A stretch of DNA of 64,000 nucleotides from Agrobacterium rosae (lineage in GTDB: Bacteria; Pseudomonadota; Alphaproteobacteria; Rhizobiales; Rhizobiaceae). This document shows, piece after piece, positions 1 through 7,198 of the stretch. The translations under genes and the position numbers were made by a program. The notes under the pieces were generated by a model that ran no database searches, was not told the origin of the DNA, and was given only the letters and a program-made list of their open reading frames with translations. The stretch spans positions 1-64,000 of the forward strand of contig NZ_NXEJ01000011.1 of NCBI RefSeq assembly GCF_002915175.1, written 5' to 3'. The first letter of the stretch is position 1. Every line of letters begins with the position of its first letter.

Positions 1-6
1 AAGCAA

Positions 7-140
7 GAAGGTCCGCTAAGTCCTAATCGTCTTCAATTCGAACAGGACCGTTGATCTTCTCTGCACTCAAAATCTCGTAAAATACATCGGGGTTTCCTTG
101 AAGGTTCTTAGCGGACCGCCTTCGGGAAACCCCTTTTTAT
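7..140 (+). terminator. Strong rho-independent terminator with an upstream arm complementary to its loop
   Basis: Bases 89-97 (ggggtttcc) pair perfectly with 125-133 (ggaaacccc), and 100-104 (gaagg) with 119-123 (ccttc). T-rich runs follow at 134-138 and 145-150. This is a classical intrinsic terminator placed just before the helicase gene. The apical loop (105-118) contains an 11-base stretch, 107-117, that is the exact reverse complement of 10-20. Bases 7-11 (gaagg) duplicate the 5' arm at 100-104, so an upstream strand could compete for the stem. The terminator is clear; regulation by the upstream arm is inference. Confidence 0.8.
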
Positions 141-161
141 TGCCTTTTTTACGAGACCATT

Positions 162-2549
162 ATGCAAAAGCTTATTATCAAATACCTTTCATCCGTAACC
201 GGTTCCGGCAAGACACATTCCTTGCTGACGACAATCAAATACGGTTCCCGCGCTATCATCGCTACTCCCCGAAAAGAGATTGGTCGCGAGACCAAAGCCA
301 AACTGGAAGCTGCTGGTTTCACGGTTAAGCTCATCACTGGAAAGGATGGAAAGACCGACGATGTAGACTCCTATTCAGATTGCGGAAAGGCTTTCAGAGA
401 TGCCATTAAAGCCGACAATCATGAAGTCATCATCGTTGATCATTCTGTTGCGCTTAAGAAGCTTGAAGGCGTCGATAATTACGATCTCTATATCGATGAG
501 GTTCCTCAAATTGACAAGACAATAAGCCTGAAATCATCCATTCCAATGATCCAAGAGCTTATGCTTACGCTTTTTCCAGACACCATCATTTCCGACAGTC
601 ATCTTTTCTATGAAATGACTTACACGAAGGAAATCGCAGACCTCATCGCTACGTTTGATGACGATGAGGTAATGATTCCAAGCCCGAAGTTGCGTGAGAT
701 GATCTATGCGCTGAAATCAGATGATCACACCGTAGTCATTCGCGGATCGTCGCTGAAGGCTTATAAAGAGGCGCTAAACACTGACCCGGAAGCAGTTAAG
801 GGCATGAAGCTTCGCTTTCAAGTCATCACGAAACCTTCCATACTCTCCAACTACAAATCAGTCACAATGATAAGCGCTGGATTCGAGACATCCGAGCCAT
901 ATTACGCTTGGCGTAAGCAGGTTGATTTCATCGAAAATGACGAGATGATTTCATCTCTTCGCCCGCTTCCAGATCATAAAAAGGGCTTGGTCCAAATCCT
1001 CTACCTTTCCGATGAAATGGACACATGGGCAGATTATAAGAAGCTTGGCTATCAAGACTTTCTGGACCGAGTTGCAACCGCATTCCATGAAGCCTCTCCC
1101 AACACACCGCACATTTATTGCGTCAAGAAAGCCAAAGATGATGAGGGTAATCCAACCACTCCCTACACATGGCTGCACGACGAAAGCGGCTTGGGAAAGC
1201 GAACAGACCCTTCTGCAAAGGGGATCAACGGTCTTAGCCACTACAATGTCGCCATCCATCTGACACCAATTAATCCAGCTACATTCGTCTACAACTTCAA
1301 GAGAGAATTCTATGAGATGCAGTCTCAGGATGTGAAGTGGGCAGTTTCATACGCCGCACAATATCAATTCGCTTCGCGGACCAGTTACCGCGACTATGAG
1401 AGTACCAAACACGTCGCCATCATCGTTCTGGATTTCAATTCAGCCATGGCTTTGCACGAGCAATTTGGTGAAGCCAGCGCAGGCGCACCAATCTTCTTCG
1501 ATATTGGAATGGAAGAGCTTCGCTGTGAAAAGAAACAGGCAATGACCGCCAATGAACGCCTTCAAAAAAGCAGGATAAAAAAGAAAATGAAAACCAACGA
1601 AATCGAAAGCCAATATCAGTACGAAAATTTCCTTATTCGACAGTGGTCTAGTGTAAATTGTACTCAACCGTTAACGAACATGCCAATGTCGTGGAGTGAT
1701 TTCGTGATGGTTTTGCAAAAGTATTCAAAAGGTCTCGAACTGAAGTCGAAATCAGCTTGCCCGCAACTTCGCGAAGGCTACTTTATCGATCCAGATAATC
1801 ACAAGCTGGTGAACAACATCCAGACATCCAAACTCATGCAGATGGACATCGATAAAGCTACCGTTGATCCTGCCGAATTAAGCCTGTTCCTCACTAAGAA
1901 CAACGTGTCTCACGTCATCGCTAACAGCTATAGCAGCCAACCATTAGACCCTCGCTTCCACCTTTTTATCCCGTTGAGCCGGGCAGTATGCGGCGATGAT
2001 TACGCGAAGATATTCAAGCTAATCAGTGCCGATATCATTCAGAAATTTGATGGCGCATTTGAGATCGATGCCAGCTTCAAGAGCATCAACAAGAAGATCA
2101 GTATGCCATGCGTCTCCGGTTACAAAGGCGATCTGTTCATCAATGGCACTGTCTGGAAGGATATGATGACATACACGGTCTCATTCCTTGATGTGGAAAG
2201 GTATCTCAATCGCGTTCAGATCGGCTTCAGCAATCCGACAACAGAAACGCCATCGGAACTCAAGCAGATCGGCAAAGACGCTGTTGAAGACATCCTGACC
2301 AAATGGGCAGTCGCTCCGGGCTTGGGTAAAGGAGGACGCCATTTCTACAACGCGGGTGTAGACCTGAAGAAGGCAGGGTGTTCATACGGAGAGATCATCC
2401 AAATCCTATCGACCAATCGCCACATGTTTGGTCATGGTCAAGATAGGAACGCATTAGATGTCACCAATCATATCTTCAAACGAAGCACGAATGTCAGCAG
2501 TGCAAACGACAACGCACAAAGCTTTTACAGATGCACAAATTCTAAATGA
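162..2549 (+). CDS. Phage DEAD-like helicase fused to primase-like C-terminal domains
   Basis: A 795-residue protein probably used in phage DNA replication. Residues 10-20 hold a Walker A motif (GSGKT at 14-18). Residues 108-116 (DLYIDEVPQ) fit the DExx box of superfamily 2 helicases. The middle is not recognised. Around residues 598-607, RFHLFIPLSR followed by a DYAKIF segment resembles the strand motif of archaeo-eukaryotic-type primases (PrimPol). Residues about 715-775 resemble a PriCT helical domain (GRHFYNAGVDLKKAGCS, then NRHMFGHGQ). The catalytic acidic pair of a primase is not convincing by eye, so the primase part may be degenerate. It begins just after a terminator and is 9 bases before the GIY-YIG gene. 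Confidence 0.6.
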   Translation: MQKLIIKYLSSVTGSGKTHSLLTTIKYGSRAIIATPRKEIGRETKAKLEAAGFTVKLITGKDGKTDDVDSYSDCGKAFRDAIKADNHEVIIVDHSVALKKLEGVDNYDLYIDEVPQIDKTISLKSSIPMIQELMLTLFPDTIISDSHLFYEMTYTKEIADLIATFDDDEVMIPSPKLREMIYALKSDDHTVVIRGSSLKAYKEALNTDPEAVKGMKLRFQVITKPSILSNYKSVTMISAGFETSEPYYAWRKQVDFIENDEMISSLRPLPDHKKGLVQILYLSDEMDTWADYKKLGYQDFLDRVATAFHEASPNTPHIYCVKKAKDDEGNPTTPYTWLHDESGLGKRTDPSAKGINGLSHYNVAIHLTPINPATFVYNFKREFYEMQSQDVKWAVSYAAQYQFASRTSYRDYESTKHVAIIVLDFNSAMALHEQFGEASAGAPIFFDIGMEELRCEKKQAMTANERLQKSRIKKKMKTNEIESQYQYENFLIRQWSSVNCTQPLTNMPMSWSDFVMVLQKYSKGLELKSKSACPQLREGYFIDPDNHKLVNNIQTSKLMQMDIDKATVDPAELSLFLTKNNVSHVIANSYSSQPLDPRFHLFIPLSRAVCGDDYAKIFKLISADIIQKFDGAFEIDASFKSINKKISMPCVSGYKGDLFINGTVWKDMMTYTVSFLDVERYLNRVQIGFSNPTTETPSELKQIGKDAVEDILTKWAVAPGLGKGGRHFYNAGVDLKKAGCSYGEIIQILSTNRHMFGHGQDRNALDVTNHIFKRSTNVSSANDNAQSFYRCTNSK

Positions 2550-2558
2550 GAAAGGATA

Positions 2559-2990
2559 ATGAGCAGAAAACCTAATCGAGTTAAAATAAATGGAATTTAC
2601 AGACAGATATACTACATCAATGATGGCATATTGGACGGAATGGATGAGAAGATGGCTGGCATTTACGTACTCGCCTGCATTAAGTCAGGGTCAATGTACG
2701 TAGGTTCTTCATCAAATATTAGATCAAGAGTAATGAGCCACTTCAGAAAGTTGAAGAAGGGGTCACATACTAACTACAAGCTCAGCAAGGCATATTCACA
2801 ATACCCTTCGAGATGGGCGCTTATCGTGATGGAGACCGTTTCAGGGTTGACGCAAACCGAAACCTATCGGCTGGAAAACGCTTACTTGAAAAGACCAGAA
2901 TACGATCTGAACATTGATCGCTCAGCATTTGCTCCTTTCAAAAGGTGGAAAGATAGACAAATGGAGACGCCAAATAACAACCAAAGGTAG
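2559..2990 (+). CDS. GIY-YIG nuclease (homing-type, free-standing)
   Basis: A 143-residue protein with the GIY-YIG fold in residues 33-110: GIYVL at 34-38, MYVGSS at 46-51, the catalytic arginine in SSNIRSR (R55), and a likely metal-binding glutamate in YRLENAY (E106). A basic 30-residue N-terminal extension precedes it. It cuts DNA, in the family usually as a selfish homing endonuclease in phage genomes. The start ATG has the phage-typical site gagaaagga 8 bases upstream. It follows the helicase closely and is probably co-transcribed. The target is unknown. Confidence 0.8.
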   Translation: MSRKPNRVKINGIYRQIYYINDGILDGMDEKMAGIYVLACIKSGSMYVGSSSNIRSRVMSHFRKLKKGSHTNYKLSKAYSQYPSRWALIVMETVSGLTQTETYRLENAYLKRPEYDLNIDRSAFAPFKRWKDRQMETPNNNQR

Positions 2991-3059
2991 GTGTGACTCG
3001 CACCCCCACCTCCCCCTGCTCAGGCTCTTCGCTACAGTATCAGGTCCTCCAGAAAATTT

Positions 3060-3806
3060 TTATGCGTCGTGGTTTTCCAGAGGCGTTTCGCTTGGCTCTG
3101 GTGACGATGCCGAAAAGCTGAGCGACGGTAAAAGATGAACGAGCTTCGGAAAGGCTGAGTAGATGAGTGCCGCTATATCGCTCAATCGCTGCCGGGCTTC
3201 TTCTGTCAGCGGTACAGTCAAAAGCTTCTTTTCGAACGTAGCGATGTAGTCGTCGCCTCTTACCTGTCCTATCAAGAATTCTTTCCCACCCTCAATTTCT
3301 ATTGCATGCTCCTTTACGCCGTCGAACGATCCGACTGCTTCAGCGCGATGCCCAACTGCATGACGTGCGACATTGTAATTCGGAAAACCGCGCTCAAGTT
3401 CGCCGGAGGCTTTCCGCAAAATGTCGCTGTCTGACTCTTCCTTGATTGTCGGCGTTAATCGCATGTTTGCTTTGATCTGCATGAGAGCTTTTCCGAAATG
3501 GAACAGCGTCATCGCGGCTTCTCTGCCAGCCATATCATCCCAATTTTTTATGAGGTGGAGGCTGTTATTCAGAATTAAGGTGTCAGGCGCATTGGCGCTC
3601 AGCAAGCTTCTTCGAAGGTCTTGTACGTGATTATGAAGCCCGACAGCCGCCGCGTAGTCATTCACGTACCCAGACAGATTTTGGAGATTGAGCACAGTGA
3701 TCATGGAGTGGTTTTGCTCTTCCGGTGACGGCAATGAGTCAACAAAAGGCTGGAGCACAGATGCGTCGTAGACCCCCGGCGTTCCCGGCAACAGATCGTA
3801 GCTCAT
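3060..3806 (-). CDS. Unknown protein encoded against the phage late direction
   Basis: A 248-residue soluble protein that I do not recognise. The ATG at 3806 is preferred because ttggag seven bases upstream is a good ribosome site. The sequence has no signal peptide or membrane segment. It is rich in short helices, with a central stretch NWDDMAGREAAMTLFHFGKA and a conserved-looking NYNVARHAVGHRAE. The C-terminus is a low-complexity Ser/Pro/Glu tail. Its isolated minus orientation between the GIY-YIG and spanin genes, with its own start signals, is typical of cargo (moron) genes expressed from a prophage, but nothing shows this directly. Confidence 0.5.
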   Translation of the reverse strand: MSYDLLPGTPGVYDASVLQPFVDSLPSPEEQNHSMITVLNLQNLSGYVNDYAAAVGLHNHVQDLRRSLLSANAPDTLILNNSLHLIKNWDDMAGREAAMTLFHFGKALMQIKANMRLTPTIKEESDSDILRKASGELERGFPNYNVARHAVGHRAEAVGSFDGVKEHAIEIEGGKEFLIGQVRGDDYIATFEKKLLTVPLTEEARQRLSDIAALIYSAFPKLVHLLPSLSFSASSPEPSETPLENHDA

Positions 3807-3900
3807 AATTTTCTCCAATCCGCAAATGTAATGGTCACTGCCACCTAACGCCCACGATCTCCGTTCGTTGCGTGGCAGTTCAGATGATCGCCATCACAAG

Positions 3901-3907
3901 CTAAATA
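3901..3907 (+). promoter_or_regulatory. CTAAATA box before the spanin candidate
   Basis: Heptamer CTAAATA, 12 bases before ATG 3913, inside a 12-mer (3900-3911) repeated exactly before terL. See the findings for the full set. Confidence 0.4.
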
Positions 3908-3912
3908 TCGGC

Positions 3913-4275
3913 ATGCTTAGCCAAATCAAATCATACGCCATAATCGGCGCTGTCATCCTGTTCATCGCTCTTTCCGGCGCGTTCGGCATCTACTACAAGA
4001 TCGCGAGCAGCCAGATCGACACGCTAACCGCATCGAATGCCACACTGTCGCTAACGGTCGCCTTAAATGAAAAGACCATCGATCAGATGAAGCTTGATGC
4101 GGAAACGCTTTCCAAATCGATTGTGGAGTTGAATAAGACCAACCGCGTGATCGAAGACAATTTCGCCAAGGAATGGTCTGCCATCGACCAGATGGACGCA
4201 TTGAGCGAAGATCAGGCAAATTCTTCATTTGCCCAATCCATAAAACGATTAAAGGCTGCAACTCAGCCGAAATAA
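3913..4275 (+). CDS. Inner-membrane spanin candidate (Rz-like)
   Basis: A 120-residue protein with one N-terminal membrane helix (about residues 8-28, IIGAVILFIALSGAFGIYY) followed by a periplasmic coiled coil rich in Gln, Thr, Asn and Lys up to residue 110. That architecture, type II membrane anchor plus coiled coil, is the one of i-spanins that fuse inner and outer membranes in the last step of lysis. No nested or downstream Rz1-type lipoprotein (signal peptide with Cys) was found, so the partner is missing or this is another membrane coiled-coil protein. ATG 3913 is chosen over upstream TTG 3868 because the latter only adds non-hydrophobic residues. Confidence 0.5.
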   Translation: MLSQIKSYAIIGAVILFIALSGAFGIYYKIASSQIDTLTASNATLSLTVALNEKTIDQMKLDAETLSKSIVELNKTNRVIEDNFAKEWSAIDQMDALSEDQANSSFAQSIKRLKAATQPK

Positions 4276-4623
4276 TCAAGCGCTTTTTGGCTTGGGTCCA
4301 CGTTTTTTCTTGGGTGCCTCGACTGGCTGATCATCGCCATACAGTTCCTCAATCTTGGCAACAAAATCGCTGTCATCGCGTACAGCTTCCTTCACCTGAT
4401 CGAAAAACGACAAGACATCTTCTTTGCTCTGGAAATGAAATTCGTCTTCCAATTTTCCTAGCTTCACATGAAAGCCAGTGATGTCCTCTTTCGCCCATGA
4501 CCGGCGATTGAGTTGACCTTTCTTTACGGCATCAATCTGCTTGGTTAGTGCCTTAGAAAATGCGGCAGCAGATTTGTTCGTTTTGACAGCGTGTTTTGCG
4601 ACGAGATCAGCGTAAGTGATCAT
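4276..4623 (-). CDS. Unknown small basic-tailed phage protein
   Basis: A 115-residue protein, minus strand, tail-to-tail with the spanin candidate (its stop is immediately adjacent). The body is helical and charged (SFFDQVKEAVRDDSDFVAKIEELYGDD). The C-terminus ends in EAPKKKRGPKPKSA, an AT-hook-like basic stretch (KRGPKPK) that suggests DNA or RNA binding. Start ATG 4623 has aagga about ten bases upstream. I do not recognise a family. With 3060-3806 it forms a pair of genes opposing the late transcription direction, which might be regulators or cargo. Confidence 0.45.
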   Translation of the reverse strand: MITYADLVAKHAVKTNKSAAAFSKALTKQIDAVKKGQLNRRSWAKEDITGFHVKLGKLEDEFHFQSKEDVLSFFDQVKEAVRDDSDFVAKIEELYGDDQPVEAPKKKRGPKPKSA

Positions 4624-4654
4624 TTTCAAAAATCCTTTTCAAACATCAAATGCC

Positions 4655-4661
4655 CTAAATA
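4655..4661 (+). promoter_or_regulatory. CTAAATA box before the 4691 gene
   Basis: CTAAATA 36 bases before GTG 4691, in the short gap between divergent genes (4623 minus, 4691 plus); a normal distance for a -10 element with a leader carrying the ribosome site gagaaagg. Confidence 0.45.
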
Positions 4662-4690
4662 GCTGAAACGTAATTAGACGAGAAAGGCAA

Positions 4691-4918
4691 GTGAAAGTTA
4701 AATACGATTTCCCTCGTGGATATTCATCAGAGATGACGAATGCACGGGAAAACAACGAGTTCGAAGCATGGGTGAATGGCAAGTTCGGCTCGCGAATTAG
4801 AGACCTCATTTCAGAGGATTTTACGCTGAACATTTCAGACAGCTTCTTTGAAGTTGATTTCACCTATGAAGATGATGCTCACGCCTTTCTGAAGCTATTT
4901 GGAGGGCGCGAAGCTTGA
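4691..4918 (+). CDS. Small unknown phage protein before terS
   Basis: A 75-residue acidic protein with a GTG start and the phage ribosome site gagaaagg. No recognisable domain. Its 3' end overlaps the start of the putative small terminase by four bases, so the two are translationally coupled and probably belong to the packaging operon. Similar short ORFs commonly precede terminase genes. Confidence 0.5.
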   Translation: MKVKYDFPRGYSSEMTNARENNEFEAWVNGKFGSRIRDLISEDFTLNISDSFFEVDFTYEDDAHAFLKLFGGREA

Positions 4919-5337
4919 AGGAAAAACTACTCAAGATTGACAAGCGAAAGACGCCTGAACATCGCGAACATCTGAAGAATATCGGTCGCAAAAAAGGGCA
5001 ACCAAAGATCGAAGGGTCTGGCGTCAAAAAGATTCCGGAAGAAGTCAAAGAAGCCATGGCAGCTAAAACCATGGACGCAGTTGCCGTGATGGCAGACGTG
5101 ATGATGAATTCTAGCAATGACACCGCTCGTGTCAAAGCAGCCGCGTACTTCCTTGATCCGTTCGTTCCGAAGGCAGCAACCAACGTGAACGTCAATCACG
5201 CGGTCTCAATTGCCGACATGCTCAGCCAGATAAATCAAATGCGGTTGAAGGACGAAACAAAAACCATCGACATCACCCCGCATGAAGAACCAGTTGTGGA
5301 GCTTCTTATCGAGCCGGTGGTGATTGACCGTGATTGA
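4915..5337 (+). CDS. Putative terminase small subunit
   Basis: A 140-residue protein two genes before the large terminase, the usual place for terS. The N-terminal third is very basic (about residues 10-32, ending GRKKGQPK). A central segment, KEAMAAKTMDAVAVMADVMM then ARVKAAAYFLDPFVPK, has the repeated-helix look of small proteins in which xARVxAAxxLLDRxxGK is common and which often serve as small terminases. It would recognise the pac or cos site and regulate packaging. The start is TTG 4915, with ggaggg eight bases upstream. Assignment rests mostly on position. Confidence 0.5.
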   Translation: MKEKLLKIDKRKTPEHREHLKNIGRKKGQPKIEGSGVKKIPEEVKEAMAAKTMDAVAVMADVMMNSSNDTARVKAAAYFLDPFVPKAATNVNVNHAVSIADMLSQINQMRLKDETKTIDITPHEEPVVELLIEPVVIDRD

Positions 5338-5710
5338 TTGGATCGTATCGGCATTCGTCGTCTTTACGGCATTCCTTGCCTTACATGGCTTCCAGACCAG
5401 TCATCTTGTGGCTGGCTTCTTTGGAGGCATCATGAGGGCAGTCATCAGTTCGAAAGGTACAATTTCAGAACGGATTGCGTCGGGTTTTGTCGGAACGGTC
5501 TTTGCCATGTATTTCACACCACTCGCCGTGTGGATGCTTTCGATTACCGATACTCAATCGGCAAACAGTCTCGCATTCGCTATCGGCATGTTGGGTCTGT
5601 ACGTGGCTGAAGCCTGTATCGGGATTGCTAAGCAATGGGCATCCAATCCGGGTAAGTTCCGTCGCGATATCTCCGATCTGGTGATCCGCATCTTCTCCAA
5701 ACGCGACTAA
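5330..5710 (+). CDS. Holin candidate, three membrane helices
   Basis: A 126-residue membrane protein (GTG 5330 chosen; TTG 5324 also possible) overlapping the end of the terS candidate. Three hydrophobic segments are visible: near the N-terminus (WIVSAFVVFTAFLALHGF), the middle (FVGTVFAMYFTPLAVWML) and residues about 85-105 (LAFAIGMLGLYVAEACIGI). A short, highly charged C-terminus ends in RIFSKRD. This layout matches class I holins, which make the pores that release a signal-less endolysin such as the one at 23111-23572. It sits between terminase subunits rather than beside the endolysin. Confidence 0.55.
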   Translation: MIDWIVSAFVVFTAFLALHGFQTSHLVAGFFGGIMRAVISSKGTISERIASGFVGTVFAMYFTPLAVWMLSITDTQSANSLAFAIGMLGLYVAEACIGIAKQWASNPGKFRRDISDLVIRIFSKRD

Positions 5711-5729
5711 GGGTCAAAACGCGGTTTCG

Positions 5730-5736
5730 CTAAATA
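5730..5736 (+). promoter_or_regulatory. CTAAATA box before terL
   Basis: CTAAATA within the 12-mer 5729-5740 (gctaaatatcgg), directly adjoining ATG 5741. The same 12-mer occurs at 3900-3911. Confidence 0.4.
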
Positions 5737-5740
5737 TCGG

Positions 5741-7162
5741 ATGACCGCACATGACCAAGAATTACAAAAACTAGCTGCCCTACTAGACGTTTATCGTGAC
5801 GACATCGCTGTCTTTGCGCAGCAAGTCTTTGGCTCTACACTCACCCCGAAACAAATTGAATTTTGCGAAGCTTTCCGCACCCAACGCACCATTACCTTCA
5901 GAGGGGGAGTTGGATTCGGAAAAACTCATGCGGAAGCCATCGTCACATGGTGGGCATTGATCTGCCACGACCAAATCCAAGTTTCCATCTTCGGACCATC
6001 GGAGCCGCAGTTACGCGGCGGTATCTGGAAAGAACTCCAGGTTCTGCATGGAAAGATGTCGCTGCTCTTCAAAGAGAGTTTTGACGTTCAGGCAACCCGC
6101 ATCAGCCGTGTGGTCAATCCAAGCTCCTGTTTTGCGGAATACCGACTAGCCAGCGGCGACAAGCCCGACAATGCCCGTGGTATCCACGCGCACAACAACT
6201 TCGTCATCGTGGATGAAGCATCAGGTATCGATGATGCCGTTTTCACGGGCGCACTACTGAACATTCTCACAGACCCGAATGCCAAGCTATGCCTTGTCTC
6301 GAACCCATCCAAGGCAAGCGGCTTCTTCTGGCGCACTCACAGCGATCCCGACATTCGAGATGAGTGGACCCAAGTCCACGGGCAGATGAAGGACAGCCCG
6401 CATTTCGATCCTAAAACATTTGAACAGCTTGCAAAGAACTATGGTGGACCACTCAGCCGCGAATACCGTGTCATGGTCCTTGGAGAGTTCCCTCTTTCCG
6501 ATATCGACGGTCTGATCAGTCGGGAATGGATTGAAACTGCCATTCTCAACACGGAAGTCATTCCAGCACCGAATGCGCCCGTCATATGGGGTCTCGATCC
6601 CGCTGGCGCTGGTAAGGATAGCTCGGTTCTGGCAATGCGCCATGACAACGTTCTGTTGGGCTTCGAGGAATGGCGAGGACTTGATCCAACCCAATTGGCT
6701 TACAAGGTCAGAGACCTCTATCAGTCTACACCGAAGAACCTTCGACCAGCCATTATTGCGGTGGATTCAACCGGTCTTGGTCATGGTGTTTGGAGCAACC
6801 TGAAAGACTTCGGTCTTCCTTGCCACCCATGCATATTTGCCGGGACACCCACCCGAAATCCAGATCGCTATCATCGCGTCAGAGACCAGATTTGGTTCGA
6901 GATGCGCGAATGGTTCGCAACTGAAAATGTCAGCATTCCAAATCATCAGCGGCTGATCGAAGAACTGGTCACGCCAACCTACGATGACGGTTCGGGCAAA
7001 ATCAAACTTGAAGATAAGAAACTGATCAAAAAACGGATCGGAAGGTCGCCCGATTATGCAGACGCATTGGCGATCACTTTCAGTGTCAATCCGTCCCGTT
7101 TTCAAAGCAAGTTCTCTTGGTCGAAGCCAATCGAATACACGAACTTACAAAGCTTCCAATAA
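5741..7162 (+). CDS. terL: Terminase large subunit (packaging ATPase and nuclease)
   Basis: A 473-residue DNA packaging motor. The Walker A-type P-loop FRGGVGFGKTH spans residues 53-63. The Walker B FVIVDEASG is at about 154-162. The C-terminal RNase H-like nuclease has its three acidic elements: WGLDPAGAGKDSS (about 283), IIAVDSTGLGHG (about 338) and SPDYADALAI (about 436). Length and order are normal for the family. ATG 5741 has no clear Shine-Dalgarno sequence but directly follows a CTAAATA box. The portal gene follows after a 36-base gap. Confidence 0.92.
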   Translation: MTAHDQELQKLAALLDVYRDDIAVFAQQVFGSTLTPKQIEFCEAFRTQRTITFRGGVGFGKTHAEAIVTWWALICHDQIQVSIFGPSEPQLRGGIWKELQVLHGKMSLLFKESFDVQATRISRVVNPSSCFAEYRLASGDKPDNARGIHAHNNFVIVDEASGIDDAVFTGALLNILTDPNAKLCLVSNPSKASGFFWRTHSDPDIRDEWTQVHGQMKDSPHFDPKTFEQLAKNYGGPLSREYRVMVLGEFPLSDIDGLISREWIETAILNTEVIPAPNAPVIWGLDPAGAGKDSSVLAMRHDNVLLGFEEWRGLDPTQLAYKVRDLYQSTPKNLRPAIIAVDSTGLGHGVWSNLKDFGLPCHPCIFAGTPTRNPDRYHRVRDQIWFEMREWFATENVSIPNHQRLIEELVTPTYDDGSGKIKLEDKKLIKKRIGRSPDYADALAITFSVNPSRFQSKFSWSKPIEYTNLQSFQ

Positions 7163-7164
7163 GC

Positions 7165-7171
7165 CTAAATA
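7165..7171 (+). promoter_or_regulatory. CTAAATA box before the portal gene
   Basis: CTAAATA 34 bases before ATG 7199, with the ribosome site gagaaaggattt in between; lies in the only gap between terL and portal. Confidence 0.45.
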
Positions 7172-7198
7172 ACCTAAAAATCATATGAGAAAGGATTT

